Below, piece by piece: positions 33,514-45,204 of a stretch of 64,000 bases of DNA. Position 1 is the first letter of the stretch; each line of letters begins with the position of its first letter. Source of the DNA: Rhizophagus irregularis (taxonomy: Eukaryota; Glomeromycota; Glomeromycetes; Glomerales; Glomeraceae); NCBI RefSeq assembly GCF_026210795.1, contig NC_089449.1, positions 1,984,001-2,048,000 of the forward strand, given 5' to 3'. A model generated the notes under the pieces. The model worked only from the letters and a program-made list of their open reading frames with translations. It did not search any database and was not told where the DNA came from. Made by a program: the position numbers and the translations under genes.

Positions 33514-35462
33514 GGCCAGTGTATCTTACCGAGTATTCCATTCATGCGTTCGAATGAAAAACACCAGAACGCATACAATGGGCTGAAATCATGACAACAT
33601 TCGGACAAATAAAGCGAGAGATGTAGATTCAGCGTAATTTTATTCCTGCCGTATTGTACCTCAATGAGCTTTATTATTTTAACAAGTCGTCTATGGGCTT
33701 CCTGCAACATGTCGGATTCTATAATCTGACTTACCAATATCGAACAAATTCTGACAAAATGAGTCAGAATTTTTCTATCTTTAGCTGAGAGATGGTCCCA
33801 AAGCGATACTGTGGCATAAATTGTGAAAAAATTTCACCACTGGTCAGCAGTGAAGTTAGAAAATCCTTCCCTGCAGTCGATTTTGCCAGGAATTCGACCC
33901 AAATCGACCGGAACTTGAAATCGATTCATTTGTTTTTGAACTTCATTGAGCATACTTGAAGTTAAGATTCCCTGATCGACCCAAATTCGCTTCACAATCC
34001 ATTTTGCAATGCCTAAAAATAGATAGTGCATTGGATCAACGATAGTGAAACGAATTGGGTCGAAATAAGGCAAGCGAAGTAGTTCTGACCATCTTACTCC
34101 AGTCTGTTTAACGAATCTCTTTCTTGATGCGTCCGAATTACACCGTCGCCAGCCAAGTGCGTTTTGGAGATGTTCGTTTGAATCCCTGGCAACAAACCAA
34201 TCCTCCATATCTCCCATTCCAGCAAAATTATGCTGATGATTTTCATAATTTGCCTTTTTCTGGCATCGGTGGCAAGAAACCAATGCAGAAACGTGCCCAC
34301 AAATTTTTCTCGCAGCGGGTATATCGCACGATACCATTATCAACGCAGCACAAATTTTTTTTCCTAACTGATGCTCGTATGTTCGATTTAGAATAATCCC
34401 TTCCCAGAGTGATGTCAGCTCATTAACGATTGGTGCAGGTAATGATTAATTTTATGTAGACTCACTTCGTTCGGACCTGGTAGCATTCCAAGGAGCAGCA
34501 AGTTTTCTCGCTTAAATCGTATGTTATGCGGCAAATTACAGATAACTGCATAAATGGCTCCGGTACTATGATTAGTTCCATCGAATGGCTGAAACCAGTC
34601 AACATTCAACATGAGGCCAAGATGCAAGTCGGCAACCTTATTTCAGAAAAAATTTAACGAATCATCGTTGTTTGTATCTTTGAATTCTTTCCATATTCGT
34701 CCATCATAAATATCGGATAAAATATTATCCGAATTTGATCGATTTGCCCAATGTCAGAGGGATTTCTCAAATTCAGGTCAACAAAACATATCAGAAAGTT
34801 GTTGTCGAAATCCAGCAAATGGGTATATTGATTCGGCTTGAACTCTTGAAACATCGATTTGTCGTAATAAAGGTGTGTCGCAAGTGCGTGTACCTCGGTG
34901 AGACGAGTTTGGGAACTCGATATAGTGGCATTTCATAACCGATAAACTCTCGTTTTGACAAAAGTTTTCTACATCCTGTTTATTATAGAGTTTGTGGCAT
35001 TTTGTACATGGAACAAATCTCTGAAATCAGTCTTTTAGGCCAAGTACTTTTTTCGCTAGGTAAAGAGAATCTGGAAAAGTTCTAAAATTTTCACCACCGA
35101 TTTCGTTTAGAACTATTTTCATGAACTTTATTAAAGATTCGGTTGCCGTTTCTGGGATATTGTATGTTATACGGTAGTTCATTATCCACAATAAAATCCA
35201 TGAAAATTTATCGTCGATCGGATTTTCTTCGGCATCCATGTTGGCTTGATACGGAGGAGGTGAATAATCTTCAAAAATTTCGTTGTAAGATTCATTATTT
35301 GATTCGCTACCCAAAGACATTTCAGTGTTTTGTTCGCTAGTATTATATACGTCCGATTCGATATTCAAACTTGTTGATTGAGGCATAGGATGGCTTGTAT
35401 ATCTTACACGCCTCCGAGGTAAAAAAGAATAATTAACATCTATGTCCCCGGGTATTTGTAAC

Positions 35463-36398
35463 TAGAGCTCCGCACGGGTAAGGGTCAATTCGAGTGACCC
35501 GTCGGGTTGACTGAAATATTCAGGTCAGGTTGTCAAATTCGTGACCCGGTATCAGGTCGGGTTACAGGTTTGACCCGACCCGATTGACCTGTTAACCCGA
35601 ATACTTTAGCTCAAAAAAAATGTTTCTACTCTGAAACGGCGTTTTTTCATGTTACCTTATGAAAAAAATGCCGTTTCGGCATTGTTTTTTATAAACAAAT
35701 ACGCCGAAATGGCGTTTTTCATTTTATTTTATGGAAAAATGCCGTTTCGGCATTTTTTTCACTTCTTTTATGAAAAAAATTGCCAAAATGGCGTTTTTTC
35801 ATTTTATTTTATGGAAAAATGCCGTTTCGGCATTTTTTTTCACTTCTTTTATGAAAAAAAATCGCCAAAACGGCGTTTTTTCATATTATTTTATGGAAAA
35901 ATGCCGTTTTGGCATTTTTTTTCACTTTTATAAAAAAATCGCCAAAGCGGCTTTTTTCATATTATTTTATGGAAAAATGCCGAAACGGCATTTTTTCCCA
36001 CTTCTTTTATAAAAAAAATCGCCAAAACGGCATTTTTTCGCTATTATTTAATGGAAAAATCTTAAAAAAAGCCAAACGCATTTTTTCGGCTTTCTTATGA
36101 AAAAATCGCAAAGCGGCATTTTTTTCACTTCTTTTATGAAAACATCGCCAAAGCGGCATTTTTTCATTTATCTTATGGAAAAATGCCGTTTTGGCATTTT
36201 TTTTCACTTCTTTTATGAAAAAAATCGCCAAAACGGCGTTTTTTCATATTATTTTATAGAAAAATGACCTGAATACTTTCAGGTCAGACGGGTCAGGTCG
36301 GGTCAGAGCAGGTTACCCGACCCAACCCGACCTGATAAAAATTTTTCAGTTCGGGTCAGACAAATTACCCAACCCGACCCGACCCGTGTGGAGCTCTA
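35463..36398. mobile_element. hAT-type element, TIR TAGAGCTCC, with palindromic array
   Basis: 936 bp, flanked by a perfect 8-bp duplication TTTGTAAC (35455-35462 and 36399-36406). The ends are TAGAGCTCCGCACGGGT and the inverted TAGAGCTCCACACGGGT. The subterminal zones are dense in GGGTCAGGTCGGGT-type repeats. The middle (35640-36260) is an array of short palindromes such as AAATGCCGTTTCGGCATTT alternating with CGCCAAAACGGCG. The Phe-rich ORFs across it are artefacts. Confidence 0.9.
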
Positions 36399-36779
36399 TT
36401 TGTAACCTTTGACTTTCGGTGTATCCCCCGAAATCCGACCCTGATGTCGAAGTCTGATGAACGTCAACATTTACTTAAGGTAATTCAATATTTTCGGTAA
36501 TGTCTTGTTCACTAGTTTCTTGAATTATTGAAAGAGCTTCGTCCTCACTTGATTCGTCTTCATTCGAATCATTCGTTTCACCTCCTGTCTCGTGTAAAAG
36601 CTTTGTTCGTTCCAATACCAATTTTCCATTACAATTATTGCAATAACAAGGAACTTTCTTCCTTTTGCGAGGTTTTTGGAACGAACGTCTACGTTCATTT
36701 TTTTTTTGATTGCCAAGAATGCTTGAAACCGATCTCCTTCTTGTTATTTTCAATTGACGAGTTTTGAAGTTAATCGCTT

Positions 36780-37597
36780 CAATAAATCAAATAATCGTTT
36801 AAAACTTTACTACAATTTGTAAAAATTTAACGTCAATTCGATTAATTAATTAATTTAACTGCGGTCGTACTAAATCGAATATTTTGATATCAATTCGATA
36901 AATTAAATTGGTTAAAATTTGCAAAAATATATTGTACTTGATAAATCATTTTTAATTAATTGATTTAACTGCGATCGTACTAAATCGAATATTTTGATAT
37001 CAATTCGATAAATTAAATCGACTAAAATTTGCAAAAGTATATTGTACTTGATAAATCATTTTTAATTAATTAATTAATTTAACTGCGGTCGTACTAAATT
37101 GAATATTTTGATATCAATTCGATAAATTAAATCGGTTAAAATTTGCAAAAGTATATTGTACTCGATAAATCATTTTTAATTAATTAATTGATTTAACTGC
37201 GGTCGTACTAAATCAAATATTTTGATATCAATTCGATAAATTAAATCGACTAAAATTTGCAAAGTATATTGTACTTGATAAATCATTTTTGTTGAAAAAT
37301 TAAAATTGATGATCATTTCGGTTCGGAAGACACGATAAATAAACTTTTATTTATCAAATCAGCTTGTGAAAGTTTGTCAAAAGCTTAATAATAAACTTAT
37401 AAATTCTATAAAAACTCGTCTGATCATTAACTCGTACGTTCTCTTTCTCTTTTCTTCTCATCTCATTGAAATTTAAGATAATTTTATTTCATTTTCATAA
37501 TAACTGGTAATTTGTAACTTTCGACCATATGATATATAATTACTTTTGATTTGCAATTTCCTATTTTAACCGTAAGAAAATTTATTGATATATAGAA
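36780..37597. promoter_or_regulatory. CMC-2 divergent intergenic region with ~115-bp repeats
   Basis: It separates the transposase start (36753, minus) from the accessory gene start (37598, plus). Four near-identical units (about 36840-37290) contain AACTGCGGTCGTACTAAATC and GTATATTGTACTTGATAAAT. Probable bidirectional promoter. Confidence 0.5.
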
Positions 37598-37659
37598 ATG
37601 AGCCGAAACAAGAAAAAATCGTCAAATAAAAGAAAACTTCACAAAGCATCTAAGAAAGT

Positions 37660-38400
37660 GAACTGGGACCGAACTTCAACTACTCCTAATACCGGACAAA
37701 CTTCAACTACTCCTAGTACCGGACAAACTTCAACTACTCCTAATACCGGACAAACTTCAACTACTCCTAATACCGGACAAACTTCTACCCCAAAAAAAAG
37801 TTGATATATTGATTGTTTTACGTTATTCCGTTCCGTTATTCAAAGGTGTATCATTTATACTTACTATACCAAAAAAATTAATTAATACAGAAACGAATCA
37901 ATACGAAAAATCCGCAGCAAAAAATAAAACACCTGATGAAGAAATCGTCGAAGTGGATCGTGGAATGACTTCAACTACTCCTAATACCGGACAAACTTCT
38001 ACCCCCAAAAAAAGTCGATATATTGATTGTTTTGCGTTATTCTGTTCCGTTATTCAAAGGTGTATCATATATACTTACTATATCAAAAAAAATTTATTAA
38101 TACAGAAACGAATCAATACGAAAAATCCGCAGCAAAAAATAAACCATCCGATAAAGAAATCGTCGAAGTGGATCGTGGACAAACTTCAACTACTCCTAAT
38201 ACCGGACAAACTTCTACCCCCCAAAAAAAGTCGATATATTGATTGTTTTGCGTTATTCCGTTCCGTTATTCAAAGGTGTACTTACTATATCAAAAAAATT
38301 TATTAATACAGAAACGAATCAATACGAAAAATCCGCAGCAAATAGAGACGAACTGTCCGATGAAGTAGAAATCGTCGAAGTGGCTCGTGAAAAAACGTCA
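37660..38400 (+). repeat. Tandemly duplicated exon-intron units
   Basis: Four 30-bp repeats encoding TSTTPNTGQ come first. Then three ~185-bp units each hold an exon (TNQYEKSAA...EIVEVDRG...TSTTPNTGQTSTP) and an intron-like part starting GTCGATATATTGATTG or GTTGATATATTG and ending TTAATACAG. Confidence 0.75.
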
Positions 38401-38870
38401 ACTACTCCTGCTACTGGCCAAGTTTACCAAAAAAATTATCGAGATCCATTTGTCCTTGATATAAGTCAAGTTCTAATGGAATCTTGTCAAAAGTCAAAAA
38501 CAAGTCAAGATCTGGAAGAATCCCATACCGATAAAGAAATGGCCAGTGCGCATTTTCCAAAAAGTTCTTTTGAACATACCAGAACTATTAAACCACGAAA
38601 ATTGTCTTTATCTCAAATGCCGCACAGGGATTCCTTATCACGAGAGTTTTTACCATATGATTTTTCTTCGAGTTCCGTTGAACCATCAGAATCATTGGCG
38701 TATAGATACAATAATAGTGATTATGAAAAGTTGAAGAGAGGTAATGAACTGTGACACATTTTAATGTACTTAACGAATTTTTATCAAATATTTTACGTTA
38801 TTTAGAACATAGTCGGCTCCATGACGAGCATGTTTATTTACAAGGCAGAATGTGCGAGGTCTATAGAGAG

Positions 38871-41800
38871 ATAATCATGTATTTTTCAGAAAGATTTTCC
38901 GAATTTTTCGGAAAACTACATGATTTTTTGTTGGTTGATTTTCCCAGTGAGAATAGTGGCTTGAAGGTGGCTTATACATAGATGTTCATATGGAATATTA
39001 TTTACTGCGTACAAAAATGTGACAATATTAACTAATGCATTAATATATATGCTTTCGTTTATGCCATAAACTTAAGGAACACGAATGTTTAATTACTGTA
39101 AAAGGATTTATCACTAAACTTTAAATGTTCTATTACTGTAAAAGGATTTATTACTAAATTTTAAATGTTCTATTACCATAAAAATATAACTCTTACTTCT
39201 TTTTATATAGATAGACACTTTATTTCTTCGCTTTTTCACCAATAAAAAAAAAACTTTTTTACTCGTTTTACCTAATAAAACAAAGAAACATCTTTTATCT
39301 TGTCTTTTTGTCACAGCAAAATATAAAAACATCTTTTTACATAATTTTTTCCACGTTTTCAACATACTTTTTACGTGTTTACAAAATTTTTATAAACAAA
39401 AATGAACTCAACTACAGCAAAAAACGTTTTGTACGATATTTTTGATTTTTTTTGTGGAAATAATATTACGCTTAATGATATCATTACATATGGTAATCAA
39501 TTTGATCTTAATAACATTTTATTACCGACTAATTTTAGAACAATTTATGAAGAGTGGGATTACAATAGAAGAGATGATGAGGCAATGAAACTAATTCCTG
39601 AAAAATATGCAGATTATGTTTGTATTAGATCTACCGCAGATGGAAATTGCTTTTTTAATAGCGCCTCATTGATTGTCTATGGGCATGAAGAAAATCATAT
39701 ACAATTACGTTTAGCTGTAATGATTGAATTAATGGCTAATGCAGATTATTATTTGCAACAAAAAATTTTTGAACAAGATGTACTTTATCGAGATGAAGCG
39801 TTAAATACAAATATGGAAAAAGTTGATATGTTTAAAAAAACTCAGGAATACATTGCTGAATTAAAATTAATGTGCAAGCCACATTCTTGGTGTTCAATGG
39901 TTGCGTTTTTGGTTTAGCATCAGTATTGCATAGACCAGTAGAATCTCTTTTTCCAAATACTGGAAGTGAATTTATGAATCGGATTTATAATTGTGTTATA
40001 ATGCCAAGACAAAATCCACATTACTATCCGCCATGTATTATTATGTGGAGTTCTCTTTCTGCAACAAGTTTTCAAAATAGCGGTAAATCTAATCATTTTG
40101 TACCGGTATTTAAGAAAAAATCATCATATTACGATTCAAATTTACCACAATTTTTGGAAAAAACTATTCCTAAAGATCTACTATCATCATCTTTTCAGGA
40201 CAATTATATTAATTTAGCAGTTGATGAAGTAGAATCTAATAATAATAATAATATAATTACAGATGAAGTAGAATTTAATAATAATAATAATATAATTACA
40301 GATGAATTAGAATCTAATAATAATATAATTACAGAAAATGAAAATTATGACGAAGTTCAAAATAATATAATTGGATTATTTATGGGCGTTGACAATAAAT
40401 ATATTCCCAATATTGATAAATTAGATGGTTATTTAATTTATCCGGAGGCTAAGGATTTTCAATTTACAATATCACAAGAAAAAGCGTCATCTTTATTTAT
40501 ATATAATATTGAAAACTGTAATTATCATTGGAGGCCTTGGCAAATTAGTAATTATTATTTAGTTGAATTACTTAAAGGACAGTCTGAGTTTCCACCACAA
40601 ATTTCAATTTCTGTTCTAAAAACATCTGAAACAAATAAAAATTTGATTAAATACTGCTATTGTGGAGGATGTGATAAAAAAAATCAAACATTATTCAGAA
40701 TAATCATTAATAATATTGATTTAATTCAATCAAAAGAGTTTGTTAAAATTAATGTAATATATTCAACAAATAAAAGGCAATGTAGACATTTAGATGGAAA
40801 AATTTTTGGTCAATGTCGAGGATATGCTAGACAAGTATTATCGAGATCAGTAGAATTTAAATCCCCCCGACAGATGAGAAAAAAAATACTATCAAACGTT
40901 AAAAATGAAGTTCGTTATACTGGCAATCGTCAAGGTATACCATCAGCTCATTCAGCTCGAACAATTTATTCTGAAAAAGAAAAAAATGAATCGGGTTACA
41001 ATTTATGTGAACGGTTACATGCAGCCATAGGAGATATAAATGGCAAAGAAAAGGATGATTATATTAAGATTAATGGAGCTGATTTAGTTAACAAACGTCG
41101 ATTATGGGGTTTTATTCAAGAACCAATTCAAACACAACCTTTATCAGTCATGATATTTAATGAAGCAGGAATCACATATTATCATTATAATGTAAATAAT
41201 AATCCTGGAATTTTTTTGGATTATACAGGTCAATTAGTAAAACCTGTACCTCAATATCTTACACCATTAAATAATTCGAACAACAAAAGAATTTTAAATG
41301 CTTTTTTCACGATGCCATCAAATGAAAATTCTTCAGATGCACCGCCAGTAGATGTATTTGAGTTAGTAACAAATGATTTATCTTCAAAGAACCTTCAAAG
41401 ATATCTACACATATATAGACAAAAGGAATTAGAATTGTTTAATTCCAATTCAGTACCTTTTTTAATTAATACAGATTGTGCACGAAACTTACTAGTGGCT
41501 ATATTAGAAGTGTATAATAATGAAAGTGTAGATCAATATATTACTAGAATCATGAATACTATAATAAATAAAGAAGAATTTGATAATTCGAAGGTGCTAA
41601 TTGGTTGGTGCTTTGGTCATGCTATTAGAGCTATACGCCATCATGTTAGATCTAAAAAATTCATGATTGAATCAGGCTATGACCGAGAAATTATATCAAA
41701 ATTTGCTATGCGAATTTGGAATGCCGTTAGAGTAAAAGAAAATATTCTGGATGCCGAAAAAGAAATTGAAAAATGGGAATGGGTTATGAATCAAAAATAT

Positions 41801-43525
41801 TTGAAATTAATAAACAAAGATATAAAATTAGCTGGAAGAAAAATATTAACTGAAAATTTTGATGTAACTGTTATACCAGATTTATTAATACACATGGATT
41901 CAGATTGCTTTGATTTAAGTAGTAGTATAGGAGAGAATATTTATAATAATCCAATGTGTATTTCCAACCTATTAAATCAAGAACAAGAGAATTTGTGGAC
42001 CTATAGATTGGATAATAATATTTTGTTAAAAATTTTATGCGATGAAAACAAAAATTTTAGGCTTTTAGTTCCGCAATTGGGCATCACGGTTGATGCACAG
42101 TTATCTCCATTTGATAGTATTAAAAATCCATTTTATAGTTTAAATTTAATAAACTATTTGGATAAAGTATGGTGGAAAACTATAGTTTTATGGAGTAATT
42201 TGGTGCCTGCAATAAAAAATAGAACAAGGAGAACTACCGCAACAGTAGAGGTTGAAAATCATATTGTTAAAAATTTAGATATAGGTAAAAAAAATTTACC
42301 AATTGATCAATATCTTTATGTGAGAACTCAAACACTAAAATCAACTCAAAATCTCATTGCGGAGACATTGATGCGAAATAGGTAATCACTTTATTTGGAT
42401 TTGTTTATACCACGATAATTACAATCATACAATAATTAATATGTATTTTTTAATTTAGCAAAATTCATAAAACAAGTAATGATTTATACGAACAATGGCA
42501 GCCAAAAAAGAAAAAAGTATTTTCAAAAGAAGAAATCAATATTATTAATGATTTTAAAACTGTAATGGAATACCGAAAAGGTCTTGATGCTCCAAGCCAA
42601 TCCAGAATAGCTCGTGAAATAAGGGAAATCTCAACTGTCCAAATTGGATTTAATCAATCAATGGTTTCTCGTATACTCAATAATGTTGATATTCCCAAAT
42701 GTGATAAAACATTAACTGCAATTATTAAATGGATTAATTTAGAGCTGGAAAAACGAGAAAAAAATAGTAATAGTGATAAATAAAGACAAAGGGGCTTGTC
42801 AATGAAGGTAATAAGAATATAAAGGCAAGAACAAATATAAAAGTTTTGATAAATAAAATTTTTTGATCACCCGAGGATGTTCAGGTTGGCTGTGTTTTAT
42901 TAAATTTAACAACGTACTAAATAATGGAAGGTACATGCATTAAATACAACAGCCGCTAAAACAACTAATATTACTAGCTATTAGAAGAATCCACGTTAAG
43001 ACCCCAGATACCCCAGATAAATATAAATTTATTGTATGAAATATTGTATATGAAAATAACGGTAATTTCCCAAACATGCCACCAATATGTTTCTTTAACA
43101 AAAAATATTTACTATATTACTAAAAATACAAAATCTAAAATCTGTGTTTAAGGAAGAAATAGACAGCCAATATTTCTAAAGAATAAAGAAAAAAAATTGT
43201 CAATTTTAACGGAAGAAACTAAAGGAAAACCTCAGACATTCACAATAAACCTTTTTCTAAAAAAAAAATAGTAAAATAAAATATATTAATTTTCGTTAAA
43301 GAAAAGAGTACCATTATGAATCTACCTAAGAAAAGTAAGAAATCCTTTCAAAATCTACAATAGAACTGCGAAGTTGTTAGTGTTATTATTGACGCGGTAC
43401 GGTGGTATTTTACATAAACTAGTAGCCACCTTCAAGCCACTATTCTCACTGGGAAAATCAACCAACAAAAAATCGTGTAGTTTTCCGAAAAATTCGGAAA
43501 ATCTTTCTGAAAAATACATGATTAT
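38871..43525 (+). mobile_element. 4.65 kb 9-bp-TSD element carrying an OTU/transposase-like gene
   Basis: 4655 bp with 102-bp TIRs (38871-38972 and 43424-43525, about one mismatch) starting ATAATCATGTATTTTTCAG. It is flanked by a perfect 9-bp duplication TATAGAGAG (38862-38870 and 43526-43534). The duplication length and TIR size fit Mutator-like elements. A single long gene lies inside. A 37-bp direct duplication (CTGTAAAAGGATTTAT...) sits at 39094-39180. 42784-43423 is AT-rich 3' sequence with no gene. Confidence 0.92.
39402..42783 (+). CDS. OTU-domain + DDE-like + HTH-tail protein, putative transposase
   Basis: Begins MNSTTAKNVLYD at 39402. The OTU-type cysteine protease motif is DGNCFF (Cys83), and its histidine partner is NHFVPVF (~40090). 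A frame change at ~39903 (AFLV stop versus VFGLASV) splits it into 39402-39917 and 39872-42381. An Asn/acidic linker with three ~51-bp repeats follows (40220-40340), then a Cys-rich YCYCGGC segment, a conserved-looking GNRQGIPSAHSARTI region, and a DDE-like core: LDYTG, LINTDCARNLLVAIL, and GWCFGHAIRAIRHH in the place of the Mutator C/H motif. A 77-bp intron (42382-42458) joins in frame to exon 2 (42459-42783) with an HTH-like FSKEE...SRIAREI...VSRILNN. Total about 1,100 aa. OTU domains cleave ubiquitin-like chains; why one is here is open. Transposase role is inferred from TIRs and TSD. Confidence 0.72.
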
Positions 43526-45204
43526 TATAGAGAGTTAAAAGAAATTAAAGGCGAATTAAATGAACTTCGGCAAGATTATATCAAATTACATTCCCATAAT
43601 AAGTATATCAATCACGAAAATGAAGTTCTTCGAGCCGAGATTAATAATCTCAAATCACAAATATCGAGCCAAGATGATGCCGATGTCGAATCGTCGGAAA
43701 GTGAAAGTAACGACAACGATAATAGACCTGGCAAAAAAAGAAAAGTCGCGAGACGTAAAATTGATCAATCAGATGACGATTCTGAAACTGACGAAGAAAA
43801 TGCTAGAGTTCGTTAGAGATTGACAGATTTTGCATTTTACACGATTTGAATATCCTTCTTACGAATCTTTTATAAATTATTATAGACTGAAATGAAGGTA
43901 ATATTAAAAACGATGCCTCCCGAATTAACGTTAAGATACGACGAAAAATTTACAAACGAGACAAACGCGGACATTTTACGACAATTAATACCACGATTGA
44001 TTGTTTCCATGAAGCCTCGATTTAGTCCTTCGTATAAGCAGATAAACGATTGGTTAGCTGCCTTACACAAGCATCGTAGAGCACGACTTTTATATGTTGA
44101 GCAAGGTGTAATTGATAAAGATAACAGAAGACTGCATAAAAACAACAGATTGAGCGAGGTAGAATCTGTCTTTTTACTGTCATTTCGAAATTGATACTAA
44201 ACATTCGTTATATTTCAGAAAAAATCGCGTAGAGTCAAGGGTGCTATTTCCCTTTTTAAACGTAATAATGATCGAGTAAAGGATTATGATAAGACAGAGG
44301 TCCTAAACATTCTGAAAGATACTCGCTACCATTCACCTGAAGACTCAGAAACGGATAAAGAACAACCGGATGGTAAAAGAAAAATTATCGTTTATAACCT
44401 TAGTTGGCGTTCCGATGAGGTATAATAATCTTTTTTTTATCGTATTTTATTAAAAACATCAACTAATTTTATTTATTTTAATGACTTTATGACTTTACAG
44501 CTTATCAATTTTCTCCGAAACGTCTTGGATACTCACGTATTTTCTCTACAGACGGCGCAATTAACGAGAGGGAGAAACTATGATGACGAAAGCTATTGTA
44601 TTACCTCACGACACCCTAAAAATGCTCCAGAATGGGCATACAAAACTCAAAATACGCCCGTCGATACGGATTTTTCTGGTCCTGATACTCCGGCTGAAAA
44701 TCGTGAATTGCAGTCACAAACTGATGATAATACTCAAACCGAACATAATGATTGATTAATTTTATCATTTTATGATAGATTTATTGCGAAATATTAATTT
44801 CTTATTATTGACTGCTTTTTGGTAATAAATTTAATAAATTTTATTAAAATAAATATATAATTAATTGTTTTGATTTATTATTGAATAAAATCGGTTATTA
44901 TTATTATGAATAAACTAAATCTGGCATTTCAAAAGAAATAAATTAGTAATCTTTCGTAAATGTGTTTCGAGATCGATTTGTGTACATTTTATAACTAAAA
45001 GTTTGACGAATAGTTTTGTTTCCGAATTTTGCTGATAATAACGAATTTTTGCCGATTTGTGATTGCCAAGTGGCAGGCGAACTGTGCAAATCGTCCATAA
45101 TAATTTTGACGATTTTTTTGGCAACGATCGGCCAAAGTTAGATCAACTTTCGTCCAACATTCGTCAATTTGAAATCTGGACGAAATGGATTATTCTAACC
45201 AGTG

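Larger units (their letters stand above)
32561..36753 (-). pseudogene. CMC-2 transposase (Tnp2-like), nearly full length but disabled
   Basis: Read from 36753: basic start MKITRRRSVSS, zinc-binding VPCYCNNCNGK, acidic linker, hAT-type insert (35463-36398) across which the frame resumes (LQ|IPGDIDVNYS), DDKFSWILLWIMNYR, zinc ribbon CTKCHKLYN, core with Asp in GLMLNVDWFQPFDGT, CHRC finger, second Asp in IVDPMHYLFLGIAKW, and FERMNGIL with the likely catalytic Glu. Then an intron 33529-33412, and a C-terminal domain (SLPNSNRK to NPLNRKFHIR). Known for CACTA transposases: a DDE/D nuclease of the Tnp2 type. Damage: stop after ENIELP (36475), CGA-to-TGA-like stop at 35027, stops near 34850 and 34630, frameshift near 34440, stop at 33834. 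Confidence 0.87.
37598..44755 (+). pseudogene. CMC-2 accessory gene (coiled-coil), split by the OTU element
   Basis: Starts MSRNKKKSSNKRKLHK, then TSTTPNTGQ repeats, three tandem exon-intron duplications (to ~38340), and a Ser/Pro-rich exon (RDPFVLDISQVLMES) to about 38754. A further exon (38754-38870, LQGRMCEVYRE) is cut by the 4.65 kb insert and resumes at 43535 with LKEIKGELNELRQDYIKLHSHN, so the joined coding frame reads through. Next come a coiled coil, an acidic/KKRKVARRK nuclear-localisation-like stretch, ELTLRYDEKF, an RYHSPE exon near 44230-44420 and the last exon 44490-44755 (LQTAQLTRGRNYDDE). Likely DNA-binding partner of the transposase, by analogy with two-gene CACTA elements. 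It has stops near 43816. Confidence 0.6.
32114..45204 (-). mobile_element. CMC-2: second CACTA element, inserted in CMC-1 transposase
   Basis: Starts CACTGGTCGAAATCATTTC and ends ...TATTCTAACCAGTG, flanked by a 3-bp duplication CAA (32111-32113 and 45205-45207). Joining the flanks restores GATCCAATGCAC, i.e. the VDPMH codons of CMC-1. The right end, read inverted, matches the left end of CMC-1 (CACTGGTTAGAATAATCC versus CACTGGTCAGAATAGTCC), so both are one family. It is about 13.1 kb, or about 7.5 kb after removing its two nested inserts. Confidence 0.85.

Noticed and set aside
33393-33737. Poly-Leu and poly-Asn ORFs
   Set aside because: Produced by the AAT microsatellite within a transposase intron.
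35649-36231. Overlapping Phe-rich ORFs on both strands
   Set aside because: By-products of the palindrome array in the hAT-type element.
36840-37290. Centromeric or satellite DNA
   Set aside because: Only four units, confined to the spacer between two divergent genes of one transposon.
39895-39910. Programmed -1 ribosomal frameshift in the OTU gene
   Set aside because: No X-XXY-YYZ heptamer in the right phase and no clear downstream pseudoknot; single-base loss is simpler.
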